Counted from the first letter of the stretch, positions 6,082 through 13,123 are shown. The stretch is DNA of 13,254 bases from DASUBV01 sp035763085 (GCA_035763085.1 DASUBV010000103.1:1-13254); one strand, 5' to 3'. A program made the numbers and translations. The notes: a model not told the origin generated them from the letters alone.

Positions 6082-6087
6082 ACCGTA
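6082..6087 (-). promoter_or_regulatory. -10 element, probable leaderless start of the toxin gene
   Basis: TACGGT on the minus strand, six bases, then the toxin ATG at 6075. The geometry equals that at the hydrolase and trpS leader starts. No ribosome binding site precedes the ATG. Confidence 0.45.
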
Positions 6088-6139
6088 GTTTCCCTGGCCC
6101 GGGCGTGCAGTGACGGTATGGCAGTTCCGTCAGATTCCG

Positions 6140-6637
6140 TCAGGCCGAGCTTGATGAGGCGGCGCGCAGGACCGAGCGGACCGAGGTGTGGTCCAGCGCC
6201 GGCGGCGGGACCGCCAGGACTGCGCAGGGTGCGTGCGCCAGGCAGTACCGGCTCACCTGGCCGTGCCACAGCCGGCTCAGCCAGCCGTGCCGCCCGGCGC
6301 CGATGACCAGCATGTCGTCGGCCTCAGCCAGGTCCACCAGCGCCGGGCCGGGCTGGCCGCGCGTCACTACCGGCCGCACGTCGATCTCGGTCAGCTCGCC
6401 GCCCCAGGCGATGCTGAGCGCGTCCTTCAGGCGCTCGCGCGCCTCATCGGCCCAGATCCGGCGCAGGTAGGTCGACGGGCACCGCCGGTCGGCCAGGTCG
6501 CCGCCGGGCGGGACCCACGCATGAACTGGTACCAGAGTTGCGTCGTACAGCCGGGCGATTCTCGCCGCGTACCGCAGCGCCGGGAGGCACCCCGGCGTCC
6601 CGCTGACCCCGACGATGACCCGTGTGAGGCCGCTCAC
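6140..6637 (-). CDS. Universal stress protein (UspA family)
   Basis: A 165-residue single-domain cytoplasmic universal stress protein. The N-terminal strand TRVIVGVSGTPG (5-16), the helix ALRYAARIARLYDATLVPVHAW and the C-terminal block LVIGAGRHGWLSRLWHGQVS followed by HAPCAVLAVP match the family. Two nucleotide-site features are off: the usual Asp of VGVDGS is Ser12, and the GxxGx9G(S/T) motif reads GAGRHGWLSRLWHGQ, with Arg where the second Gly should be and Gln where Ser/Thr should be. ATP binding is therefore doubtful. The start is GTG at 6637, 7 nt after AAGGAG; the open frame continues far upstream to 7330 but that part has no family resemblance. It stands alone, with an 800-base gene-free stretch upstream. 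Confidence 0.9.
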   Translation of the reverse strand: MSGLTRVIVGVSGTPGCLPALRYAARIARLYDATLVPVHAWVPPGGDLADRRCPSTYLRRIWADEARERLKDALSIAWGGELTEIDVRPVVTRGQPGPALVDLAEADDMLVIGAGRHGWLSRLWHGQVSRYCLAHAPCAVLAVPPPALDHTSVRSVLRAASSSSA

Positions 6638-6726
6638 TTCCCTGCTCCTTCGTGAACCCGCGATTCGCATCTCAGTTAACCCGAGCGCCCCCCGGTAACC
6701 GCCGGGCCAACAACTTCCTAGCGAGT

Positions 6727-6753
6727 CCAGGACGATTCCTGGCGAAAGCCAGG
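6727..6753. other. Two overlapping, mutually exclusive tetraloop hairpins
   Basis: CCAGGAcgatTCCTGG (6727-6742) and CCTGGCgaaaGCCAGG (6738-6753) are both perfect 6-bp stems with 4-base loops, and they share 6738-6742, so only one can form at a time. On the plus strand the second loop is a GAAA tetraloop. They lie about 90-110 bases upstream of the universal stress protein start, so they would be in its leader if transcription begins further out. Confidence 0.5.
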
Positions 6754-7204
6754 CGCTGTCCAGAATCCAGCTCGTCATGTGATGTGCGCAGAACCCGGCA
6801 CGCGACGGGGCATGCCGGGCCTGAAGGCCAGGCCATGCGGGGTCAAGGCTGGCCTGAAACCCCACCCCCCTCTTACCCGCTGACCAGCGTTTACACCTGC
6901 TCGCGCCGGGCGGCTCGATGTCGCGATTTGCGACGAGGGGCGGCGGGCCGCCGCGGCGGGCGATCTCGCTGGCGCCGCCGGCTGGCCGGGCGGCGACGAT
7001 TCGGCCCAGGGCCGGTGCATCCGGGAGATGTGCTGGTCCTGCGGACCCGGAGTTCCCGCCCGGCCGCAGTCCGTCCGCAAGGGTGAGCGCTTGTGAGGCT
7101 GCTGGGAGCAAGGTGGCCAGCGGGGGTGGCGTGACGGAGGTGTGTCGGCCGGCGCCGCCGCCCGCGCCGCCCGGCCCCGGGAGCCGCCCGGGTCTGCCGC
7201 TAGT

Positions 7205-7240
7205 CGCCGGGTCCGCCCGGTCTGCCGGGTGTGCCGGGTC
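7205..7240 (+). repeat. Four imperfect 9-bp tandem units
   Basis: Units CGCCGGGTC, CGCCCGGTC, TGCCGGGTG and TGCCGGGTC follow each other without gaps in non-coding DNA. No function is apparent; such short G+C-rich arrays can arise by slippage. Confidence 0.5.
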
Positions 7241-7357
7241 TGCTGACAGCGCCCATTCGCATATCCGGCCGCCCGAATCATGCAGTAATGGCCCGGCCCG
7301 CCATTCTCTGAGCCCTTCGTGACTGATCATTTACGCCGGCCATAGGTTCCCGGCTAT

Positions 7358-7410
7358 TTGAGTCGGGTACGCAGGTGACGCTAAGTAACTATGATGACGC
7401 AGGCAGTTAC
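7358..7410 (+). promoter_or_regulatory. Candidate promoter and dyad upstream of first L,D-transpeptidase
   Basis: TTGAGT (7358-7363) and TAAGTA (7382-7387) are 18 bp apart; TATGAT (7390-7395) is an alternative -10. Perfect 6-bp arms GTAACT (7385-7390) and AGTTAC (7405-7410), centred 20 bp apart, lie over and just past the -10, where an operator would be expected. Confidence 0.35.
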
Positions 7411-7457
7411 GAAAGGTGATGGCGCGCGGCTGGGCGTCGCACAGACGGGGGAACGGC

Positions 7458-8747
7458 GTGTTCAGTGTTCGGGGGACCGGCAAGACCGCAGGCCAGGAGA
7501 CAGGCCGGCCAGCCGCCGACCCGGCGGTCGCAGATCCGGCGGCCGGCGGGCCGGAGTCCGGGACGCCGGGGTCGGGGGGACCGGGCGGACCCAGGCGGCG
7601 CCGGAATCAGTTCATCGCGCTGGGCGTCACGTCGGTCGCCGTCATCGCGCTGGCCGTGGCCTACGTGGTGCTGCACGCCGGGGCGACCCGGCATGGCCGC
7701 GGCAGCGGCGGGCAGGGCGGCGCGAGCACGGTGGCGGCCCTGAGCGTCCTGTCGGTCACCCCGGCGCCGGGGGCCCGGCATGCCGACGGCAGCGTGCCGG
7801 TGATGGTCCAGTTCAATGCGCCCCTGGCGGCCGGGTCGCCGATGCCGGTGATCAGGCCGGCGGTGCCGGGGACCTGGAGCATGGTCGGCAGCGACGCGAC
7901 GTTCACCGCGACCCGCGCCCTCCGGCCGGCCACCCGCTACACCGTCACGGTGCCCGCCGGCCAGGGCGGCGTCCGGACCGGCTCCGGCGCCCTGCTGGAC
8001 CGCCCGGCGGTGGCGCACTTCACCACCCGCGGCTACTCCCCGCTGCGCCTGGGCCAGTTGCTCAGCCAGCTCGGCTACCTGCCGCTGACCTGGTCGCCGG
8101 CGCAGGGCGCGGCGGCCAGGGCCGAGTACCAGATGGCCGGTTACCAGCCCCAGAGCCAGCAGGCCCTGGCCTTCAGCCCGCCGGCCGGCACCTTCACCTG
8201 GCAGCCCGGCTACCCCTCGGTGCTGGCCAGCATGTGGCAGCCGGACCGGGCGAACGTGGTGCTGCGCGGCGCGGTGATGGCCTTCCAGTCCGAGCACGGG
8301 ATGACCATGAACGGCTCGGCCGGGCCGGCGTTGTGGGCTGCCCTGTTCAAGGCCGCCCGCAAGGACCAGCGCAACGTCAACGGCTACACCTACGCCCTGG
8401 CCAGCAAGGCACTGCCGGAGAGTCTGACCATCTGGCACAACGGGCGCATCGTCCTGCGCAGCCTGGCCAACACCGGAATCCCGGTCGCTCCGACGGCCGA
8501 CGGCACGTTCCCGGTCTACCAGCGGTTCCGGTTCCAGATCATGCGCGGCACCAACCCGGACGGCAGCAGCTATGCCGACCCGGTGTCGTTTGTCTCCTAT
8601 TTCAATGGCGGCGACGCGGTGCACTACTTCCCGCGGGGCGGCTACGGCTATCAGCAGAGCCTGGGCTGCGTCGAGCTGCCTTACGGCGCGGCCGAGCAGG
8701 CCTACCCGTACCTCACCTACGGCAGCCTGGTCACCGTCTCCGGCTAG
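7458..8747 (+). CDS. Membrane-anchored L,D-transpeptidase-like protein (YkuD), first paralogue
   Basis: A probable peptidoglycan cross-linking enzyme with its catalytic part outside the membrane. From GTG at 7458 (GGGGGAA 5 nt upstream) it has 429 residues: a Pro/Gly-rich cytoplasmic tail ending in RRRR (1-50), one membrane segment (51-73), an Ig-like domain (about 97-190), a peptidoglycan-binding-like helical domain (about 192-300, with VVLRGAVMAFQSEHG and NGSAGPALW) and the YkuD domain (about 311-429). The catalytic region reads AVHYFPRGGYG, then QQSLGCVELP, with His389 and Cys404. Classical enzymes have SHGCxR; here His is Leu and Arg is Glu. GTG/ATG at 7416/7419 are in-frame alternative starts with poorer ribosome sites. 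It is the tandem paralogue of the next gene. Activity with the altered motif is not certain. Confidence 0.87.
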   Translation: MFSVRGTGKTAGQETGRPAADPAVADPAAGGPESGTPGSGGPGGPRRRRNQFIALGVTSVAVIALAVAYVVLHAGATRHGRGSGGQGGASTVAALSVLSVTPAPGARHADGSVPVMVQFNAPLAAGSPMPVIRPAVPGTWSMVGSDATFTATRALRPATRYTVTVPAGQGGVRTGSGALLDRPAVAHFTTRGYSPLRLGQLLSQLGYLPLTWSPAQGAAARAEYQMAGYQPQSQQALAFSPPAGTFTWQPGYPSVLASMWQPDRANVVLRGAVMAFQSEHGMTMNGSAGPALWAALFKAARKDQRNVNGYTYALASKALPESLTIWHNGRIVLRSLANTGIPVAPTADGTFPVYQRFRFQIMRGTNPDGSSYADPVSFVSYFNGGDAVHYFPRGGYGYQQSLGCVELPYGAAEQAYPYLTYGSLVTVSG

Positions 8748-8762
8748 CGCTCCCGCCGCCTG

Positions 8763-8790
8763 CCGCCTGCCGCCGGCCGGCGGCAGGCGG
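8763..8790 (+). terminator. Strong terminator hairpin after first L,D-transpeptidase
   Basis: Perfect 12-bp arms CCGCCTGCCGCC and GGCGGCAGGCGG with loop GGCC, 15 bases after the TAG at 8745-8747. No U-tract. The position and stability support a terminator. Confidence 0.7.
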
Positions 8791-8827
8791 GGATTCAGGG
8801 GTCGCCCCCTGGCCCGGAAGCGCAGCT

Positions 8828-8868
8828 ACTCCGCCCGGTCCCGGTTCCTGACGGGGGCCGGGCGGAGT
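8828..8868 (+). terminator. Second hairpin, possible backup terminator
   Basis: Perfect 11-bp arms ACTCCGCCCGG (8828-8838) and CCGGGCGGAGT (8858-8868) around a 19-base loop that can add a short CCC/GGG stem. It works equally on either strand. Confidence 0.5.
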
Positions 8869-9105
8869 CATGCCCGGCCCGTGCCCGCCCGCCGGGCCCG
8901 TGCCCGGCTCCGGTGAACGGCGAGCGTCGCCGCGGCGAAGAACTAGGCAGCGGGGCGGGTCGTGTCCGTTTCTTAACCAGATTCTCGGCCTTCTCCGGAC
9001 CTAAGCATCTAGTCTCCGTTGAGAGAATCTCCTGGTATACATCAGGCATCGGAGGGATCGCCCGTCCCTGGGCCGGACCGGGCGCGTAGGCGAGGGAGCG
9101 CGTCT

Positions 9106-9183
9106 TTGTCTGTGATAGGTCAGTTCCGCGGGCGGATCGCGGCGCTGTCTGTGAAAGGTCAGTTCCGCGGGCGGATCGCGGTG
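9106..9183 (+). repeat. 39-bp tandem duplication at the start of the second L,D-transpeptidase
   Basis: Two adjacent 39-bp units (9106-9144 and 9145-9183) differ at three positions. In the protein they give LSVIGQFRGRIAA and LSVKGQFRGRIAV. The unit is a multiple of three, so the frame is kept; it doubles the basic stretch before the membrane helix. Confidence 0.85.
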
Positions 9184-10320
9184 CTGGGCGGCGTCATTGT
9201 CCTCGTGCTGGCCGCCGGAACCTGGATGGCCCTGTCCCTGACCCATGCCTCCGCCCGGACGACCGCCGCCAATGCCGGCGGCGGCAAGGGCGCGGCCGCG
9301 ACGAAGCCGAAGATCCCGCTGCGCATCGTCGCGGTGACCCCGGCCAGGCACGCCCGGGACGTCAACGGCACCGCCCCGGTGCGGGTCACGTTCTCCGCCG
9401 CGCTGGCCGCCGACTCGCCGATGCCTGCGGTCAGGCCGGCCGTCGCCGGGACCTGGCAGTCTGCCGGGTCGGACGCGGTCGAGTTCGTCCCGGCCCGCGG
9501 CTTCAGGCAGTACACCCACGTCCGGGTGCACATCCCGGGCGGCGCGGCAGGCGTCAGGTCAGCCTCCGGGCAGACCCTGCCGCATGCGCACACGGTCCGC
9601 TTCGAGACCGGCGGCTACTCCGCGTCCCGGCTGACCGAGCTGCTCGCCCAGCTCGGCTACCTGCCGCTGAAGTGGACCCCGACCGCGGGCCAGAGCGTGC
9701 CCTCGGTGGGCAGCTCAAAGGGCCAGCTGGCCGCCGCGTACACCCCGCCGTCGGGCACCTTCCACTGGAGGCACGGCTATCCGGGCACGCTGCACACCTT
9801 CTGGGACCACGGCAGCACCAGCGGCCTGATCATGCACGGCGCGGTGATGACCTTCGAGTCCGACCACGGGCTGACCCTGGACGGCGTGGCCGGCCCGCTG
9901 GTCTGGAAGGAACTGCTGTCCGCCGCGGCCAAGGACCAGCGCAACCAGCACGGCTACAGCTATGCGATCGCCAGCCAGCACGTCCCCGAGACGCTGACCG
10001 TCTGGCATGACGGCAAGGTGATCCTGCACACGGCGGCCAACACCGGCATCCCGGCCGCGCCGACCACCGTGGGGACCGCCCCGGTGTACCTGCGCTATAC
10101 CTTCCAGATCATGAAGGGCCGCAACCCGGACGGCACCAAGTACGCCGACCCGGTCAGGTGGGTGTCCTACTTCCGGGCCGGCGAGGCGGTGCACTACTTC
10201 CCGCGTGCCTCCTACGGCTTCCAGCAGAGCCTGGGCTGCGTGGAGCTGCCGCTGGCCCAGTCGAAGTACATCTGGCCGTACATGACCTACGGCACGCTGG
10301 TCACCGTCACCTCGCGCTGA
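9106..10320 (+). CDS. Membrane-anchored L,D-transpeptidase-like protein (YkuD), second paralogue
   Basis: A paralogue of the preceding gene with the same architecture: short basic cytoplasmic tail made of two 13-residue repeats (1-26), membrane segment (about 27-46), Ala/Gly-rich linker, Ig-like domain (about 74-168), peptidoglycan-binding-like domain (about 170-275, with LIMHGAVMTFESDHG and LDGVAGPLVW) and YkuD domain (about 283-404). The active-site region is AVHYFPRASYG then QQSLGCVELP, with His363 and Cys378, the same non-canonical string as its neighbour. I place the start at TTG 9106 because GAGGGAG lies 7 nt upstream; the frame is open back to TTG 9019, which has no comparable site, and GTG 9112 is possible. 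It probably acts on peptidoglycan outside the membrane. The cytoplasmic tail is far shorter than that of the first copy. Confidence 0.87.
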   Translation: MSVIGQFRGRIAALSVKGQFRGRIAVLGGVIVLVLAAGTWMALSLTHASARTTAANAGGGKGAAATKPKIPLRIVAVTPARHARDVNGTAPVRVTFSAALAADSPMPAVRPAVAGTWQSAGSDAVEFVPARGFRQYTHVRVHIPGGAAGVRSASGQTLPHAHTVRFETGGYSASRLTELLAQLGYLPLKWTPTAGQSVPSVGSSKGQLAAAYTPPSGTFHWRHGYPGTLHTFWDHGSTSGLIMHGAVMTFESDHGLTLDGVAGPLVWKELLSAAAKDQRNQHGYSYAIASQHVPETLTVWHDGKVILHTAANTGIPAAPTTVGTAPVYLRYTFQIMKGRNPDGTKYADPVRWVSYFRAGEAVHYFPRASYGFQQSLGCVELPLAQSKYIWPYMTYGTLVTVTSR

Positions 10321-10356
10321 CCGGCCCGTCCGGCGGCACCGTCCGTCCGGCCTCGA

Positions 10357-10362
10357 TAGCAT
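10357..10362 (+). promoter_or_regulatory. Candidate -10 element for thrS
   Basis: TAGCAT fits the TAGnnT hexamer seen at many actinobacterial promoters and lies 61 bases before the thrS GTG. No clear -35 is visible. The leader (at most about 55 bases) is too short to hold a T-box or a peptide attenuator. Confidence 0.3.
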
Positions 10363-10423
10363 CGGGACCGCGGGACGCGCGGGCGCCCGCCCGCCGCCGC
10401 CACCATCACACCTAGGAGCCACC

Positions 10424-12466
10424 GTGCCTGCCGACAAGCTGCACATCACTCTCGCCGGACGCGAGCACGTGGTGGAAGCCGGCACGACGGCGGCCACCGC
10501 GCTGGCGGGCCAGGACGCCATCGCCGCGCGGGTCAACGGCAGCCTGCGCGACCTGGCCGCCGCCCTGGCCGACGGCGACGTCGTCGAGCCGGTCGCGCCC
10601 GCCAGCCCCGAGGGGCTGTCCATCCTGCGCCATTCCGCGGCCCACGTGCTGGCCCAGGCCGTGCAGGAGCTCTACCCCGACGCCAGGCTGGGCATCGGCC
10701 CGCCGGTCGAGAACGGCTTCTACTACGACTTCGACGTGCCTGCCGCCTTCGGGCCCGATGATCTCAAGGCCATCGAGAGCAAGATGCGGCACATCGTCAA
10801 GCAGGGCCAGCGCTTCGCGCGCCGCGTGGTCACCGACGCGCAGGCCCGCGAGGAGCTCGCCGCCGAGCCCTACAAGCTGGAGCTGATCAGCCTCAAGGGC
10901 AGCGGCCCGGCCGCCGCGGAGAAGGCCATCGAGGCCGCCGCCGCCGACCTGGCCGCCGCGCACAACCCGAGCGCGGTCGAGGTCAGCGAGGAGGAGGCCG
11001 TCGAGGTCGGCGGGGCCGAGCTGACCATCTACGACAACGTGGACGCCCGCAGCGGCGAGCGGTGCTGGAAGGACCTGTGCCGCGGGCCGCACGTGCCCAC
11101 CACCCGGCACATCCCGGCCTTCAAGCTGATGCGCAGCGGCGGCGCCTACTGGCGGGGCAGTGAGCACAATCCCCAGCTGCAGCGGATCTATGGCACCGCG
11201 TGGGCCTCCCGCGAGGACCAGGACGCCTACCTGAGCCTGCTGGCGGAGGCCGAGAAGCGCGACCACCGCAAGCTCGGCGTCGAGCTGGACCTGTTCTCCT
11301 TCCCGGCCGAGATCGGCAGCGGGCTGGCCGTCTTCCATCCCCGGGGCGGCGTGGTCCGCAAGGTCATGGAGGACTACGCGCGGCGGCGGCACGAGGAAGC
11401 CGGCTACGAGTTCGTGAACACCCCGCACATCACCAAGTCGGAGCTGTTCGAGATCTCCGGCCATCTGGGCTGGTTCGGCGAGAACATCTACCCGCCCATG
11501 GAGCTGGAGGGGGCCAAGTACTACCTCAAGCCCATGAACTGCCCGATGCACATCCTGATCTACCGGTCCCGCGGCCGCTCCTACCGCGAGCTGCCGCTGC
11601 CGCTGTTCGAGTTCGGCACCGTGTACCGGTATGAGAAGTCCGGCGTGGTGCACGGGCTGACCCGGGTGCGCGGGCTGACCATGGACGACGCGCACATCTT
11701 CTGCGCCCGCGATCAGATCGGCGAGGAGCTGCGCAAGCTGCTGACCTTCGTGCTGGACCTGCTACGCGATTACGGCCTGAGCGACTTCTACCTCGAGCTG
11801 TCCACCCGCGATGAGGTGAAGGACAAGTGGGTGGGCAGCAGCGAGGACTGGGAGCACGCCACCGAGCAGCTCCGCCAGGCCGCGGTCGAGTCCGGCCTGG
11901 ACCTGGTCGCCGACCCGGGCGGCGCCGCCTTCTACGGCCCGAAGATCTCGGTGCAGGCCAAGGACGCGATCGGCCGGACCTGGCAGCTGTCCACCATCCA
12001 GGTCGATTACAACCTGCCCAAGCGGTTCGGGCTGGAGTACCAGGCCGCCGACGGCACCCGCCAGCAGCCGATCATGATCCACCGGGCGCTGTTCGGCTCG
12101 ATCGAGCGGTTCTTCGGGATCCTCACTGAGCACTACGCCGGCGCGTTCCCGCCCTGGCTGGCCCCGGTCCAGGTGACCGGCATCCCGATCACCGGGGCGC
12201 ACGTGCCCTACCTGGAGGAGGTGGCCGCGCAGCTGCGCGAGCACGGCATCCGGGTCGAGGTCGACGGCAGCGATGACCGGATGCAGAAGAAGATCCGCAC
12301 GGCGCAGAAGCAGAAGGTCCCGTACATGCTGCTGGCCGGGGACGAGGACGTGGCCAAGGGCGCGGTGTCGTTCCGCTACCGCAGCGGCGAGCAGAAGAAC
12401 GGCGTGCCGGTGGCCGAGGCGATCGCGGAGATCACCTCGGCGGTAGCCCGCCGGGAGCAGGTCTGA
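10424..12466 (+). CDS. thrS: Threonine--tRNA ligase
   Basis: Class II synthetase that charges tRNA-Thr and removes mis-attached serine. Domains: TGS-like N-terminus (about 4-58); editing domain with His70 and His74 (RHSAAHVL) and Cys219/His223 (DLCRGPHVP); catalytic core (about 275-580) with zinc ligands Cys373 (MNCPMH), His424 (DDAHIFC) and His553 (MIHRALFGSIERF, which includes motif 3); anticodon-binding domain (about 583-678). All editing and zinc residues are present. At 680 residues it is longer than the E. coli enzyme (642); the extra is mainly an Ala/Glu-rich insertion at about 160-195 inside the editing domain. The GTG at 10424 has AGGAG 5 nt upstream. The HIT gene begins 5 bases after its stop, so the two are probably cotranscribed. 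Confidence 0.98.
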   Translation: MPADKLHITLAGREHVVEAGTTAATALAGQDAIAARVNGSLRDLAAALADGDVVEPVAPASPEGLSILRHSAAHVLAQAVQELYPDARLGIGPPVENGFYYDFDVPAAFGPDDLKAIESKMRHIVKQGQRFARRVVTDAQAREELAAEPYKLELISLKGSGPAAAEKAIEAAAADLAAAHNPSAVEVSEEEAVEVGGAELTIYDNVDARSGERCWKDLCRGPHVPTTRHIPAFKLMRSGGAYWRGSEHNPQLQRIYGTAWASREDQDAYLSLLAEAEKRDHRKLGVELDLFSFPAEIGSGLAVFHPRGGVVRKVMEDYARRRHEEAGYEFVNTPHITKSELFEISGHLGWFGENIYPPMELEGAKYYLKPMNCPMHILIYRSRGRSYRELPLPLFEFGTVYRYEKSGVVHGLTRVRGLTMDDAHIFCARDQIGEELRKLLTFVLDLLRDYGLSDFYLELSTRDEVKDKWVGSSEDWEHATEQLRQAAVESGLDLVADPGGAAFYGPKISVQAKDAIGRTWQLSTIQVDYNLPKRFGLEYQAADGTRQQPIMIHRALFGSIERFFGILTEHYAGAFPPWLAPVQVTGIPITGAHVPYLEEVAAQLREHGIRVEVDGSDDRMQKKIRTAQKQKVPYMLLAGDEDVAKGAVSFRYRSGEQKNGVPVAEAIAEITSAVARREQV

Positions 12467-12471
12467 CGGCG

Positions 12472-13029
12472 GTGCCGGATCCGGAGGTTCAGGACGGCGT
12501 CGGCATCCCCGACGGGTTCCGGCGGCTGTGGACGCCGCACCGCCTGGCTTACATCAAGGGCGAGGGCAAGCCGGGCGACGCCGGCGAGTGCCCGTTCTGC
12601 CGGATCCCGAAGCTGCCGGACGAGCAGGGCCTGATCATCGCGCGCGGCGTGCTGGTCTACGCGGTGCTCAACCTGTACCCGTACAACAGCGGTCACCTGA
12701 TGGTCGTCCCGTACCGGCACGTGGCGGACTACACCGAGCTGGACGACAAGGAGACCGCCGAGCTCGCCGACTTCGCCAAGCGGGCGATGACGGCGCTGCG
12801 CGCGGCCTCCGGCGCGCAGGGCTTCAACATCGGCATGAACATGGGTCACGTGGCCGGCGCGGGGATTGCCGAGCACCTGCACCAGCACGTGGTCCCGCGC
12901 TGGGGCGGCGACGCCAACTTCATGCCGATCATCGGCCAGACCAAGGTGCTGCCCGAGCTGCTGTCCCAGACCCGCGAGCACCTGGCCGCCGCCTGGCCCC
13001 AGGACCCGCACGACGCCAGCGCATCCTGA
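12472..13029 (+). CDS. HIT-family protein, Ap4A phosphorylase-like
   Basis: A 185-residue nucleotide-binding protein with the histidine triad HLHQH at 135-139 (AEHLHQHVVPRW), where the middle His is the family nucleophile, preceded by GFNIGMNMGHVAGAG (117-131) and NLYPYNSGHLMVVPYRHV (67-84). Cys40 and Cys43 (ECPFC) fit a zinc site found in this branch. Overall it resembles the mycobacterial Ap4A phosphorylase (Rv2613c), also encoded next to thrS, where it would break down diadenosine polyphosphates, by-products of aminoacyl-tRNA synthetases. The start is GTG at 12472, only 5 bases after the thrS stop; there is no strong ribosome site, so translational coupling is likely. In related genomes a pgsA gene often follows; here a terminator-like hairpin and repeats follow instead, up to the window end. 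Confidence 0.93.
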   Translation: MPDPEVQDGVGIPDGFRRLWTPHRLAYIKGEGKPGDAGECPFCRIPKLPDEQGLIIARGVLVYAVLNLYPYNSGHLMVVPYRHVADYTELDDKETAELADFAKRAMTALRAASGAQGFNIGMNMGHVAGAGIAEHLHQHVVPRWGGDANFMPIIGQTKVLPELLSQTREHLAAAWPQDPHDASAS

Positions 13030-13080
13030 GACCAGGCCACCCTCCAGCCCCGCCCTTACCGGCTCAGCCCGGTGCCCTTG

Positions 13081-13123
13081 CCGGCGAGTTCCGGGTGCCC
13101 GCAGGGTGCCCGGAACTCACCGG
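13081..13123 (+). terminator. Terminator-like hairpin after the HIT gene
   Basis: Arms CCGGCGAGTTCCGGG (13081-13095) and CCCGGAACTCACCGG (13109-13123) pair at 14 of 15 positions around a 13-base loop, about 50 bases after the stop. The 3' arm is also the first part of the 58-bp direct repeat that follows, so this may be a mobile palindromic unit serving as a terminator. Confidence 0.6.

Larger units (their letters stand above)
6638..7457. other. Gene-poor intergenic region upstream of usp and first L,D-transpeptidase
   Basis: About 820 bases between divergent genes. Open frames exist on both strands (for example 6652-7086 plus and 6775-7281 minus), but their translations are Arg/Pro-rich and show no recognisable domain, so I do not call genes. 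Visible structure: overlapping CCAGG/CCTGG hairpins at 6727-6753, an imperfect hairpin at 6810-6838 with GCATG/CATGC outer arms, GTCGC/GCGAC arms at 6920-6934, four 9-bp units at 7205-7240, and a candidate promoter plus dyad at 7358-7410. Confidence 0.6.
8748..9105. other. Intergenic region between the two L,D-transpeptidase genes
   Basis: About 358 bases without a gene. It holds two strong hairpins just after the first gene (8763-8790 and 8828-8868), then a less G+C-rich stretch from about 8968 to 9050 where a promoter for the second gene would fit (for example TAGTCT at 9010-9015), though I see no convincing -35/-10 pair. Confidence 0.55.

Noticed and set aside
6652..7281. Possible small genes in the gap (6652-7086 plus, 6775-7281 minus)
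   Set aside because: Low-complexity Arg/Pro/Ala translations with no domain or family resemblance, and they overlap antisense to each other over most of their length.
6637..7330. N-terminal extension of the universal stress protein to 7330
   Set aside because: The extra residues are low-complexity and unlike the family; GTG at 6637 has a good ribosome site and puts the first strand at the usual position.
7084..7457. Possible c-di-AMP (ydaO-type) riboswitch upstream of the cell-wall gene
   Set aside because: The gene context and a GGGGGAAC string suggested it, but the other conserved elements I remember (such as CAGCTAAC) are absent, and GGGGGAAC is explained as the ribosome site.
7391..8851. 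Long plus-strand open frame over the first L,D-transpeptidase
   Set aside because: Its translation is Arg/Pro/Gly-rich without any domain; the overlapping frame from 7458 encodes a clear multi-domain protein. A high-GC shadow frame.
10321..10423. T-box or Thr attenuator before thrS
   Set aside because: Only about 100 bases are available, with no T-box sequence, no run of Thr codons and no terminator/antiterminator pair.
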